A stretch of DNA of 64,000 nucleotides from Liolophura sinensis. Lineage: Eukaryota; Mollusca; Polyplacophora; Chitonida; Chitonidae. A program made the translations under genes and the position numbers. A model generated the notes under the pieces. It was not told the DNA's origin. It saw nothing but the letters and a program-made list of their open reading frames with translations, and searched no databases. Each line of letters begins with the position of its first letter. Position 1 is the stretch's first letter. Below are positions 12,202 to 24,200 of this stretch, in pieces. The stretch is taken from contig NC_088301.1 of assembly GCF_032854445.1 (NCBI RefSeq), positions 20,825,808 through 20,889,807 on the forward strand, read 5' to 3'.

Positions 12202-15200
12202 CCATGGGCTTAGCCAGCGACAGGTAATTATTCCAAGCAGATGAACAGATAAAAATCCACCGTACCCACAGAACTATGGCATTTAAAAGCGAAATTTCAA
12301 CAACAGCACAGCCGTCAAGTTTGTGAACTCAGGTCCGAACGAACTTGGGCCAGAAATCTCCAGTACTGATGTGACATGCTCACACTAATTGTGAGCAACA
12401 GTCACACTTTGTGAGCTCAGAAATGCTTGTGGTACTGATGTATCTTATTGCATAACACGAAATCAACCTCCGAAACAGAAGAGTGTTGAAAATAGTTTCA
12501 GTTTTACATGTTTTGACGGTGAACACTCATTATTCTGGCTAATGTAAATAAATTCACTAAAGTACAACAACAACAAGGCACAAGGGTGCCTTTGTTACAT
12601 ATAGGCGGTATTAAGTATGTAGGCCTACGTATGTATGCTCGGGGGTTTTACATTGTCCAACAAACCTTTATCAAGTAAACAACAATTAACTGTATATAGG
12701 TAATATACAATCTGTATATGTAATGTGTTCAGGATACATTACTACCCACATAACCATATGGATTAAGTTGTTTAATATTTTCACTGGCCCCAATAGCATG
12801 CACAGTTGGTAGTGGCGTCCGCTTCAGGAGCGGTAGATCCAGGGTCAATCCTGGGTGTGACTTGGGTCGAGTGACACCTAAGACCTTAAAAGAGGAAGTT
12901 GTAACTTCCTCGCTTGGCGTTCAGCATGAAGGGGATAGTGCAACCCATATCAATCATTGTCACTTTCATATGCTGACTTATTTATTTCTTATTCAGCTGA
13001 ATTTGGAAACAGTTACTCGAACAAATTTAAACTATTCATGTAGGCGTAAATATAGGGTCCCACTGGCAGTGTGACCTTTTTTTCAATCCTGGCTAAGACA
13101 CTGTTTCACTCTTGTGATGCCAAAGTGCTGAGTGTTTAATTATTCTATTTTGTTTTTCACATTACAGGAGATATTCATGCATTGATTTGCATTTTCTGAC
13201 ACTACACCCCACCATAGACTTGGAATACTTGAACACAGTTATTCAAAGTTAAAAAGTAAAGTGATATTGTTTTCAGGTACATGTATGTTTACTTCAGCTT
13301 TGTGTTCCCTTCCCTGTTAAGTGACATTGAAGTGTCTTATTTGATAGAACATGAATGTATGTATATCTTTGGTATTTGTTTGCAGTAACCGTGTTGTTTT
13401 TGTTGATTTCTGTCCAGTGACCCGAAGTACCTAGCCTCCGCAGGAAGGTCAGTGTATGCTGCCATGGCAACGGCTGATCCAGAGGCTGTCTGGTAAGATT
13501 ATCTGCTGCTCGGATACATGCTGGTCGGATACATACTGGTCGGATACATGCTGGTCTTTTCACATGAGAATCTACTGTAAATCGCTAGTGATGTATCACG
13601 CAAAAATTCTCAAGTACAACATTAAACCCCAAGCACTCACTCATTCATTCATTCATTCTATTTGGATAACAGAATCTCACTTTAAATAGACAGTACTCAA
13701 AAATTTTGTCAAAAAATCCATATTTGGTAATCAAGTAAAATTTTCTGTCTTTATATACACCAAAGAAATGCTCAAATTATTGCCTCTCGGTAAATATCAG
13801 ATTCATGCCTGTACTGTTTACATTGTTCTAATGCAACCTACTTTAGAAATTTTGATTGGTAACACTCTCACAGACAGGGCTGATATTTTGTGTCAGATGA
13901 TTAGTTTAGTTAGTTTAAAATATTAGGAAAAATTTGACTGCATTTGGACTGATTGATTGTTTGTCTTGCCAAGAAGTCTTCCATGTAGCCTCTTATAACA
14001 CATGAACTAGTCACAGAAGAATGCTTGTGGGGTGTATGAAGATTAAGGTATTTCATGTTACATGTATCACTCATAGTCACACTGATTAACACGTTCATTT
14101 GCATTACAGGTATGTAAACACTAGAAAATGTTCTCCTTTTTTGGCCGTTTATACCCATAATTACTTAAATTTCCTGTTTTTAAGATTGATTTGTGGGGAG
14201 TTGTCTTAAATTCCAGGCCAATATCATAATGATGCATGAAAACAAAACATTTTTATGATAGTCACCAATGAATCCCTTATGTAATATGAAAGACCACTAG
14301 TAAACAGCAGAGATCGGAAAGCCAAAGGAGTGACAACAGTCTGATAATTGGCAATTGGTCACAAGTGTCTTATTCTAACTGTTCATGTATCTGGTTAAAA
14401 AGTAACAAAATACATGCCTTCTGTCACCATTTCTAAAACAGAAATAGTTTTAAAAATTGCAGTGATGTAAGTTTCAATTCTTTAGACAACACTGGTCTAG
14501 AATTACTATGAATGCTGTATTGTCATCGCATGTAATATACAAACTCTTCTGACTTGCCCTTGGGACCGTTCAGGGTAATGCAAGGCTGGATGTTCCTCAG
14601 CGGTTTCTGGCAACCACCCCAGGCTGAGGCGCTTCTCACATCTGTCTCTCCGGTAAGCCATTTCCAGAAGCTGTCCATTGTCGGCTTCAACTGATCTGGA
14701 AGCAATTAACTCAAAATGATTCTTTCTGAGAAATTTTAACTCTGTCAATGAAAGAAATTTGTATGAAAAATAAACTTCTTATTGTTAAACCATCCTATTT
14801 TATGTCAGTTTACCTTTTAGTTTGTTCACGTGAAAACAATTTTGCACAAAGCGATCACTGTCTAAGTTGATCGTAATGACCATGGTAACACATGTTGGAA
14901 ACATTGGTTGCCATGATAATTAAAGTCAGCCTTAGACTACGATGACTGTAGCTGTTAATGCGTGAATTGCAACACCGTTAAATAAGCAAGAAAAACAGGA
15001 TCGATGTGAAGTCTCAAGTTTTTAACACCTGTGCATGTCAAAAATGCACTCCACTATCCATAACAACAAGAGCACCATCCCCCAGCAACAAAGCCATCCT
15101 CCCCTAGAAATATTCGCTGAAAAATATACATATGCATGTAAACATTGATCCATGAGTAATCTTGTCACAAATCGTGTTTTATTATCAGGGTAAGATGCTG

Positions 15201-18200
15201 ATCCTAGACTTGATGTCAGAACTTTCCCCCCAGTACACGCGTCTCAAGTCGTACTACGGCCAGCCCTTCATCTGGTGTATGCTTCACAATTTTGGCGGGA
15301 ATGATGAGCTGTATGGTGTGATGGGTAAACTCAACACGGTCAGTTTAAAGGACTTCTGCCGGCAGACCTTCCCACATATGGCCGGAGATTAAAATTTTAC
15401 CGATGATCACTAATGCACTTAAGTGTAGATATAAGTTAGTTTTATTTATTTATTTATTTGATTGGTGTTTTACGCCGTACTCATGAATATTTCACTTATA
15501 CGACGTCGGCCAGCATTATGGTGGGTGGAAACCGGGCACAGCCCAGGGGAAGCCCATGACCATCCGCAGGTTGCTGGCAGACCTTCTCACTTACGGCCGA
15601 AACACTAAGTTAGTTTTAAGTATTAGTGGATATATTCATCATTTAATATAAAAAGTTTTTGCAAAAATTTTTTTGATGCTCGCCGTATATATTTTTTTTA
15701 TAAGGCCAAACCAATTTTAATGGGTTTTTTTATGGGCAGAATTAATCTTAATCTTATGTGAAATGATGATATAAAACATTATATAAATTTGATGCAAATA
15801 TTCACACACAGGTTTTCCTGCTCAGAATATATTTACATGATTTGAATATCTTGAAAAGTAGGAAAATCATAAAACCATCAAGATCGGACAAAAATATAAA
15901 GGCTATTTTAAAATTTTAAACACTAAATAAATCACCTAAACATGAAGATTTATATTCTCCTTTGCTGAAATCTGCTTCATATCCTTCTTTGTTGATAGGA
16001 ACCATTTGAAGGGAGAAACTTTCCCAACTCTACAATGGTGGGAATTGGCTTGGCACCTGAAGGTATAAACCAGAATGATGTGATCTATGAGTTTATGAAT
16101 GAGAATGCCTGGAGGACTCAGCCCCGGAACATCACACAATGGTAAATCACCTCATGAACACACATGAATAATCTTGCACCAAAAGTAAAAAGCAGAGGGG
16201 GTTAGCATGCCAGCTGCACGGCGTAATGACGCAGGAGCCTCTCACCAATGCGGTCGCTGTGAGTTCAAGTCCAACTCTCAATGCTGGCTTCCTCTCCGGC
16301 CGTACATGGGAAGGCCTGCGGATAGTCGTGGGTTTCCCCCGGGCTCTCCCAAGTGAAATATTCCTGAACACGGCATAAAACATTAATCAAATAAATGAAC
16401 AAATAAAATAATCCAAAAAAGTGCATATTAAAAGACTCCACTCCTAAATACTTCGTGTGGCTTTGAGTGAGTGAAAAAATGGTTGAGTGGGATCTCTCAA
16501 ACAACAATCTAATAAATCAAATAAATACATCCTATTATTTACACATATATGTTAATTGACTGAAAATTTCACCCCAAAATGGGCATCAATGTCATTAAGA
16601 CTTAGTGGTTTTTTTCAGGCACTCTTGTTTCTTTTGTACATAATACTGGCTGCCATCGTGTGAGATTAATACTCTTTAGTATGTATGGTGTCAAACAACA
16701 ATGAAAGAAATAAAATAAGTAAATTCTGTAGTATAAATGTATACATACACTAAATGACCCAAAATTTATCTCCAAAAAATGTATTTGTGGCATCCATGTC
16801 CGAGTTGCTAGGGTGCCAACGTGGCACAATGACCCAGGAGTGCGTTGCCAGTACAGTCGCTATGAGTTCAGAAATCCTCTGCCTTCTTCCATTTTCTAGT
16901 GCAGCACCAGCTCTTGTGACTTCCTCTCCAACTGCACATGAGAAGCTCTGCAAGCAACCTGCAGATGGTCGTGGATTTATTTATTTTATTGGTGTTTTAC
17001 GCTGTACTCAAGAATATTTCACTTATACGACAACCAGAATTATGCAGAAAGGAAACCAGACAGAGCCCAGGGAAAAACCTACAACCATCAAACATGAGCT
17101 GGGATTGAACTCACAGTGACCACATTAGTGAAAGGCTCCTAGATCATCGTGCTATGCTAGCACGCTAACCGCGAGGCCACGAAACACCCTCATCCCCCAC
17201 CCAAATGAATATGAGGAGGAAGAAAAGTCACAAAGTGACAGGTAACTGAATGCTAGTCACATTTTTGTTCCACCTTCAGGGTTGTGGATTATTCCATGAG
17301 AAGATACGGGGGGAGAAACTCAGATGCTGAAAGAGCCTGGACTCTACTCGCTGTAAGTGTGTAATGATAATTTACCTATCCTCATGACATAGCAGTTTAG
17401 TCTAAACTACAGATAGTCAATCGATGAATGTTTTTTTGTTTTGTTTGTTAAAATAATTTGAGTTTTCGATAATGTAGTAACACATGAATACAAACAGTAA
17501 GGGAGTTTTCAGTTCAAACTCTTTCTGTTGTTCCATGTGACCTGATTGTTTTAAACAAATAAAATTTTTTATTACGTTGACCATAACAATGGCGTTTTAA
17601 AAAGTTTCACAAATAGTTATTTAAGTTCAACAAATGATGTAGAAACATGTGGAGCTGAGTGTTCATGAAATTGTTAATTTGTTAAACTTTTGAATGTTAT
17701 AAGACTTGTTTAAATTACTCAAGTTTCTGACGTAATCATTGATTTGTCATGTTTATGGAGATGTAATTTTGAAGACCTGTCCTTTGAGCCAATAATCTTT
17801 GTACAAACTGTCCAGCCGTTACATGTATGTTGTGTTCCACTGTTTCCATTTTATGGTTATGATATCCTGCTTTTTCAGAAAAGTGTGTATAACTACCCTT
17901 CTGAAATTAGATTTCACGGAAAAGTTGGAGTTGTCAGAAGACCAAGTTTGAAACTAAAGAGATTTGTATGTTGAAGTTGAGATCTGACACACTGTGCCAT
18001 AGCTGTATCTTTATGTTGTTGAAGGCTTTTTGCTGGGTTGCTATTTATCTTTTCTCTTTTGCGTTCATGTCCACTGAACAAATTCAGATGTGTTATTGTA
18101 AACAATAAACCAGACTTTTCAGGTTTTTCAAACAAACTTTGGTTAAATGTGTTTACATTTACATTTGCATTTGATATTCTGTTTGTTCAGTTGGCATGGT

Positions 18201-21200
18201 CTCACTATTAAAGACAGTGAAAACACTAAAATGAAATATATGTCAGGTAAAAGACCATTAAACAGTGCACAGTAAAATAGTTGGTTTTATTTTGAATTTT
18301 TTTTAAACAGTAAAATGGTGTGAAACATCAGATTTTATAGTGGTCTGTAGTGACAAAGGGTATCAGTGATGTCACATCCATGTTTAATACTTGAAACAGT
18401 TCACTTGAAACAGTTCATTTGAAACGGTTCATTTGAAATGGTTCATTTGAAACAGTTCATTTGAAACAGTTCATTTGAAACAGTTCATTTCAAGATTTAT
18501 TCAGTGAATGCATTCATAGATATTCATAAATATGGTCAGAAAAGGCCACTGTAGAATCCAAAGTTTCAAATACATTTTACTTGGTTGAAAAAGTTGTCAA
18601 AAAAATAAATTGCACTATTTTTGTGCACAGTATTTGAAGGTCTTTCATATGACATATACTTCAGGTTAGTAGTTTCTTTGCCTTCAAGGAGTCCCAGTAC
18701 TTTGTGTCGACTTACACACCATGCATGAATACTAACAGGCTTTTGGGTTTTGTTTTATCTTTGTTCTACTCTTTTAGAGCTCTGTCTACAACTGCTCAGA
18801 TAGTAACAATTTCCATGCATCTGCCTTTGCCAACTATCTTCCCAGTCTTGATCCTCCTATAGTGCCAAATGTAAGTCAAGCATATCTGTAGATACCAACA
18901 CAGAAGATAGTCATTTAAATCTTTGTGGTAGAGTTTACTGTGGCAATTAACTTTTATCTTGTAGCAATTAACTTTCATCCTGTAGCAATTAACGTTCATC
19001 CTGTAGCAATTAACATTCATCCAGTAGCAATTAACTTTCATCCTGTAGCAATTAACGTTCATCCAGTAGCAGTTAACTTTCATCCTGTAAATTGTCTTCT
19101 GCGTCAGAAATTTAGAAAGTTCACCATCATTTTCAGAGCTCTACTTTCTACTGAAATCTGTGAACCTTTCAAAACCAAAAATTGTGGGAATCCTTGCAGA
19201 TTCCCATAAAAATCACAAAAATAAATTTCAAAATGACCAGATGTTTCTTCAGATGAATGAGACATGAGAATTTCACATGATTAATCTTAATAACATGGAA
19301 TCACTAAGAGCAAAATTAAGTTTTGTGGTACTAAATTTGGAGTGCATGTAGATACTGGCGATTCTCGCAAAGTAAATTTGCAAGAATCTATATAGAGTTG
19401 TCTGAAAGATGACATAAATTAATGCTTGATTTTCCAGTGTTTTTGATTACAGATAGTACATGTACATTTGTGCCCAACATGGTGTTAACAATTTGCTGAG
19501 GTGGTGGTAGCTGTTTGGTCTTTTGTTGCATGCGTTGTAAAGCTTGCGTTGTAAAGGATGCAGCTCACTGTTGTTGTAGTAAATGTTGTATGTTGCATCT
19601 CTTTGGCTCAGTTGTTCAGCACACTAGCGCAGCGTAATGACCCAGGAGCCTCTCACCAATGCGGTCGCTATGAGTTCAAGTCCAGCTCATGCTGGCTTCC
19701 TCTCCGGCCGTATGTGGGAAGGTCTGCAGCAACCAGCGGAACGTCATGGGTTTCCCCCAGGCTGTGCCCGGTTTCCTCCCACCTTAATGCTGGCCACTGT
19801 CGTATAAGTGAAATGTTCTTGAGTAAATAATAAATAAATAAATAAATAAATATTTGGTTATGCGATAAAGAAAATAAAAAATAAAAAAAGATTCTCACAG
19901 AGGACTAAGGAGTGGTAAGCCTTTGTGTAGGCCCTGCACCAGGCTAGATATTATAGTGACCATGATTTATCTCTTGATGTCTTTTCTGAAAAGTCCTCAG
20001 TGCTGGCAGAAAATATATGCGTAAACCAGATTTGTAACTTCAAAACTGCAAATATACCCTAAAACTGAAAAATACACTAAGTCTTCACTTTTTTTCACTT
20101 CTGTATAATATGTACATGTATTACCAAAACAGGGATTATTTAAAATTACCATATAACAGAACTTTACATTTCCCGAGTCTTTTAGAGTCAAGGCAATTAA
20201 TACATGTATTTCAGTTCAATGTGTGCACTTCAGTTCAATGTGTGCACTTCAGTTCAATGTGTGCACTTCAGTTCAATGTGTGCACTTCAGTTCAGTGTGT
20301 GCACTTCCGTTCAGTGTGTGCACTTCCGTTCAATGTGTGCACTTCAGTTCAATGTGTGCACTTCAGTTCAGTGTGTGCACTTCAGTTCAGTGTGTGCACT
20401 TCAGTTCAGTGTGTGCACTTCAGTTCAATGTGTGCACTGTATTTCAGTTCAATGTGTGCACTGTATTTCACGTACAGTTTAGCCGACTACTCTGCAGAAT
20501 GTATCCCATGATTCCTTGTGTGTGATAGTGATTCTTGTTAATTGGGCACAGCTGGGTAGGCAGTGGGGTAGGGGGCATATGTTCACTGGATTGTACATAC
20601 ATGTGACAAAATGAAATAAACAGGTTATACTTATAGGTATGCTTATTTGTTGTGCCTTCCAGATATGGTATACACCAGCTGTGTTGAGAGATGCCTGGGC
20701 TGGTCTGGTTAAAGCCTCATCACAGTTCTCCAGTTCTCTCTTTAGGTAAGTCACAATTTACAATGATGTCTGCTCGCATTTGCATTATTTAATTACTGTA
20801 AATGTCCTAAAATTTTATCAGTGAGAAAGTTGATCATTTGGCTTGATTCTGATAGTTCTGTTTTGAGTTTTTTTTCTTTTTGTTTTTTTTGTTTATTTAA
20901 GGTACATGTAGGATAGCAAACTATTGGGAAAATCTAAGTTTCAGCACCAAAAGTAATATATCATGAGATTTATTATCTGCAAAATTTATTTGGGGCAAAA
21001 TTTTAGGTCCGTTACAGTTAATAATTGATGAAAACCATATACAAGTCAGGTGTTGAGAGCGCTAGATTTCAAACGTATAGTCACTGCCCAGTAAGTTTAC
21101 ATTACACATCACGGTTTAAAATTTTACACTTTAATAGAAAAGACAACAAATAAAATAACCTGATCGAGTTTTTTGGGAAGAGAAGGGAAATAGACCTAAG

Positions 21201-24200
21201 CAGTCACAGACATATTTTACTGATGGGTTTGGTACCTCTAACTCAACTTCTAATAAGCAATCTCCCCCAGCCATACCTGCGCAATCTGCAAATGGTCGTG
21301 GGTTTGCCCTGGGATCTGCCTGGCTTCCTCCCACTGTAATGCTGGTCGCCATCATATAAGTAAAATACTGTTAAGTATGGCATATACACCAATGAAGTAA
21401 ATAAATAAATAATTCTAATGAGAAATTCTAGCAAGGCCATGGGATACGCCATGTTAAATCAACCACCAATCACGCCACTCGTACCAAATGCACATAAGGC
21501 AAAACATGGCTTGAAGGTTCAGGTGCTGTAAGTGGAAAGAGACTTCACTCAGGTTATAGAAATAACTAACTTTCGATTGTCTCAGTTTGCATGATTTTTC
21601 TTACTGTACACTGCAATGTCTTGATTTGTGCTACATCACCAAAAACTGAAGTTTTTAATCCTACTGCAGGATACTTTACTGATTCATAAATATATACACT
21701 TTTTTAACTTTTTCAATCCTGATAAAACTGGGGAATAAAAACACCACATTAAAAGAAACAGTAAATTTTAGAGAAGTTTGGGTCATGCACATTTTGATGT
21801 TTTGTTCCTGTTGTTTACTACATGCTGTGAGCAGTTTTGCATTTGTAGAAGGCTGGTCTAAGGTTCAATTCCAAATCAAGACTTTATCTTCTGTAATCTT
21901 CATACATGGATCACCTCACTTGGTGCTCAGTATAAGAGGAATAATCTAAGTTCTGGTTGCCCTGGTGTCAGTACAATGTGACAGGGTCAGACATCTTGTC
22001 TGGTGTCTTCGACATGGCAGTCCAGTGAGGCGGCACTACAAACATGGCCTTGGATCCAGCCTACTACAAAGTAACACTGTTGTGATAATAATGCCGAAAG
22101 CACCATCAAACCCCCCAGTCTAACCTCCAGTTTGGATTACCATTCATGTTTTCATCTTCATTTGTCAGATATGACCTGGTTGATGTGACACGTGAATGTC
22201 TACAGCTCGTGTGTATCAAGTTCTACACAGATTTCGTGGCTGCCTACAAACAGAAGAACATTCCTACTCTCAAGTAAGGAAGCACATAACACAGACACAA
22301 TACATAATCCCTAATTTTCTTCTAATTTTTGGGACAAGTATTAGTTGTGCTGAGAACAAATAATTACATTTCTCTCGCAGTTTGTTGGAAAAGTAAATGT
22401 TGTTCATTAGATAAACTAACCATGTGAAAGAGAAGAAACTAAATATTCCTGCTACAATTACATGTACATTGGCTAAAAAAAGCAGACTAAGTGTTCCAAA
22501 AATTAGAAAAATTAGGGTAGGCAGGTACACATGCCTGATATATAGAACCTGAGAAACCCTGTGGGGCATTATTTTTGTCAGATGAAATGAAATCTGCTAA
22601 TCCAGTTTGTCTGAACTTTTCTGGAAATCCATAGTTTGCCTACACTTTTGTGGAAATCAATAGTTTACCTACACTCTTGTGGAAATCCATAGTTTGTCTA
22701 AACTTTTCTAAAAATCCACAGTTTGCACTTTTCTAGAAATCCATAGTTTGCCTACACTCTTGTGGAAATCCATAGCTTGTCTGCGCTTTTCTAGAAATCC
22801 ACAGTTTGCCTACAGTCTTCGGGAAATCCATAGTTTGTCTACGCTTTTTTAGAAATCCACAGTTTGCCTACACTCTTCTGGAAATCATAGTTTTTATGCT
22901 GTTCTAGAAATCCACAGTTTGCCTACACTCTTGTGGAAACCCATGGTTTGTCTAAATTTTTCTAAAAATCCACAGTTTACACTTTTCTAGAAATGCATAG
23001 TTTGCCTACACTCTTGTGGAAATCCATAGCTTGTCTACGCTTTTTTAGAAATCCACAGTTTGCCTACACTCTTCTGGAAATCCATAGTTTTTATGCTTTT
23101 CTAGAAATCCATAGTTTGTCTGTGCTTTTCTAGAAATTCACAGTTTGTCTGTGCTTTTCTAGAAATCCACAGTTTGCTTGTCAGACTCATAGCTGGACTG
23201 TTTATATTTTGTTAATATGATATAGAAGTTCAAAAAAACTTATGTAGAGACCCACATTAGGAATTTACAAACCGATTTTGGACGGTATGATGCGCACAGG
23301 CGAGGCTGACATTTCATGAAAGGTGATATTCTGAAATATTTTCAAAAAAAAAAAAATTGTTTGGATTTGCGCTGATCAATTTTTTATCAAAAATATATCT
23401 TGGGGATAATCTCTTTAAGTTAAACTAAAGGCAAACTTTGGAACATCCATGTATCAGTTAAACATTCCAAATGAAAGACTCTGGGGAACAAAGAGGAGAC
23501 AACTCTTGTTACCAAATATTATAATGATGTTCAATGCCTGTGGGATCATTTTGTGCCTGACTAAACATCATATGAAGTTCACAACACCTAATATAGCACA
23601 CACCAAAATATATGTACATGTATGAACATCTGTGTGAGTATAAACTCATGTTACCATGGTTACCGGGATTTCACATCAAGATTTTGGATGTAGCCAGTGA
23701 AATATACATTGTATGTACAAGTATTAATATCTGTTTTAGTAAGATAACATCTGTTTGAGTATGAATATGTTACCATGGTTACTGGGATTCTGCTTCAAGA
23801 TTTTGTAGTGTAGCCATTTAAGTATATGTGCAGCCAGGTATAAATATGTTACCATGGTTACAGGGATTCCGCCACAAGATTTTGTAATGTAGCCGTTTAA
23901 AGTACAACCAGGTATTAACATCTGTTAGGGTATAAATATGTTACCATGGTTACAGGGATTCTGTCACAAGATTTTTGGATGCTGTGACTGACCTGGACCT
24001 CATACTGGCCAGCGACCCTCACTTCCTGTTGGGACGATGGTTAGAAGATGCCAAGGCATGGGCGCGTAATGCAGACGAGAAAATCCTGTATGAGTACAAC
24101 GCTCGTAACCAGATTACATTGTGGGGCCCCGCTGGTGAGGTGAGGGTGTTGGGTGCAGGGACAGGAACCATAGTGTGAGACTGAAATACACCAACATTCC

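Noticed and set aside
20110-20525. Cysteine-rich repeat proteins in three frames
   Set aside because: A 19-bp tandem repeat (TTCAGTTCAATGTGTGCAC) reads as FSSMCALQ-like text in every frame.
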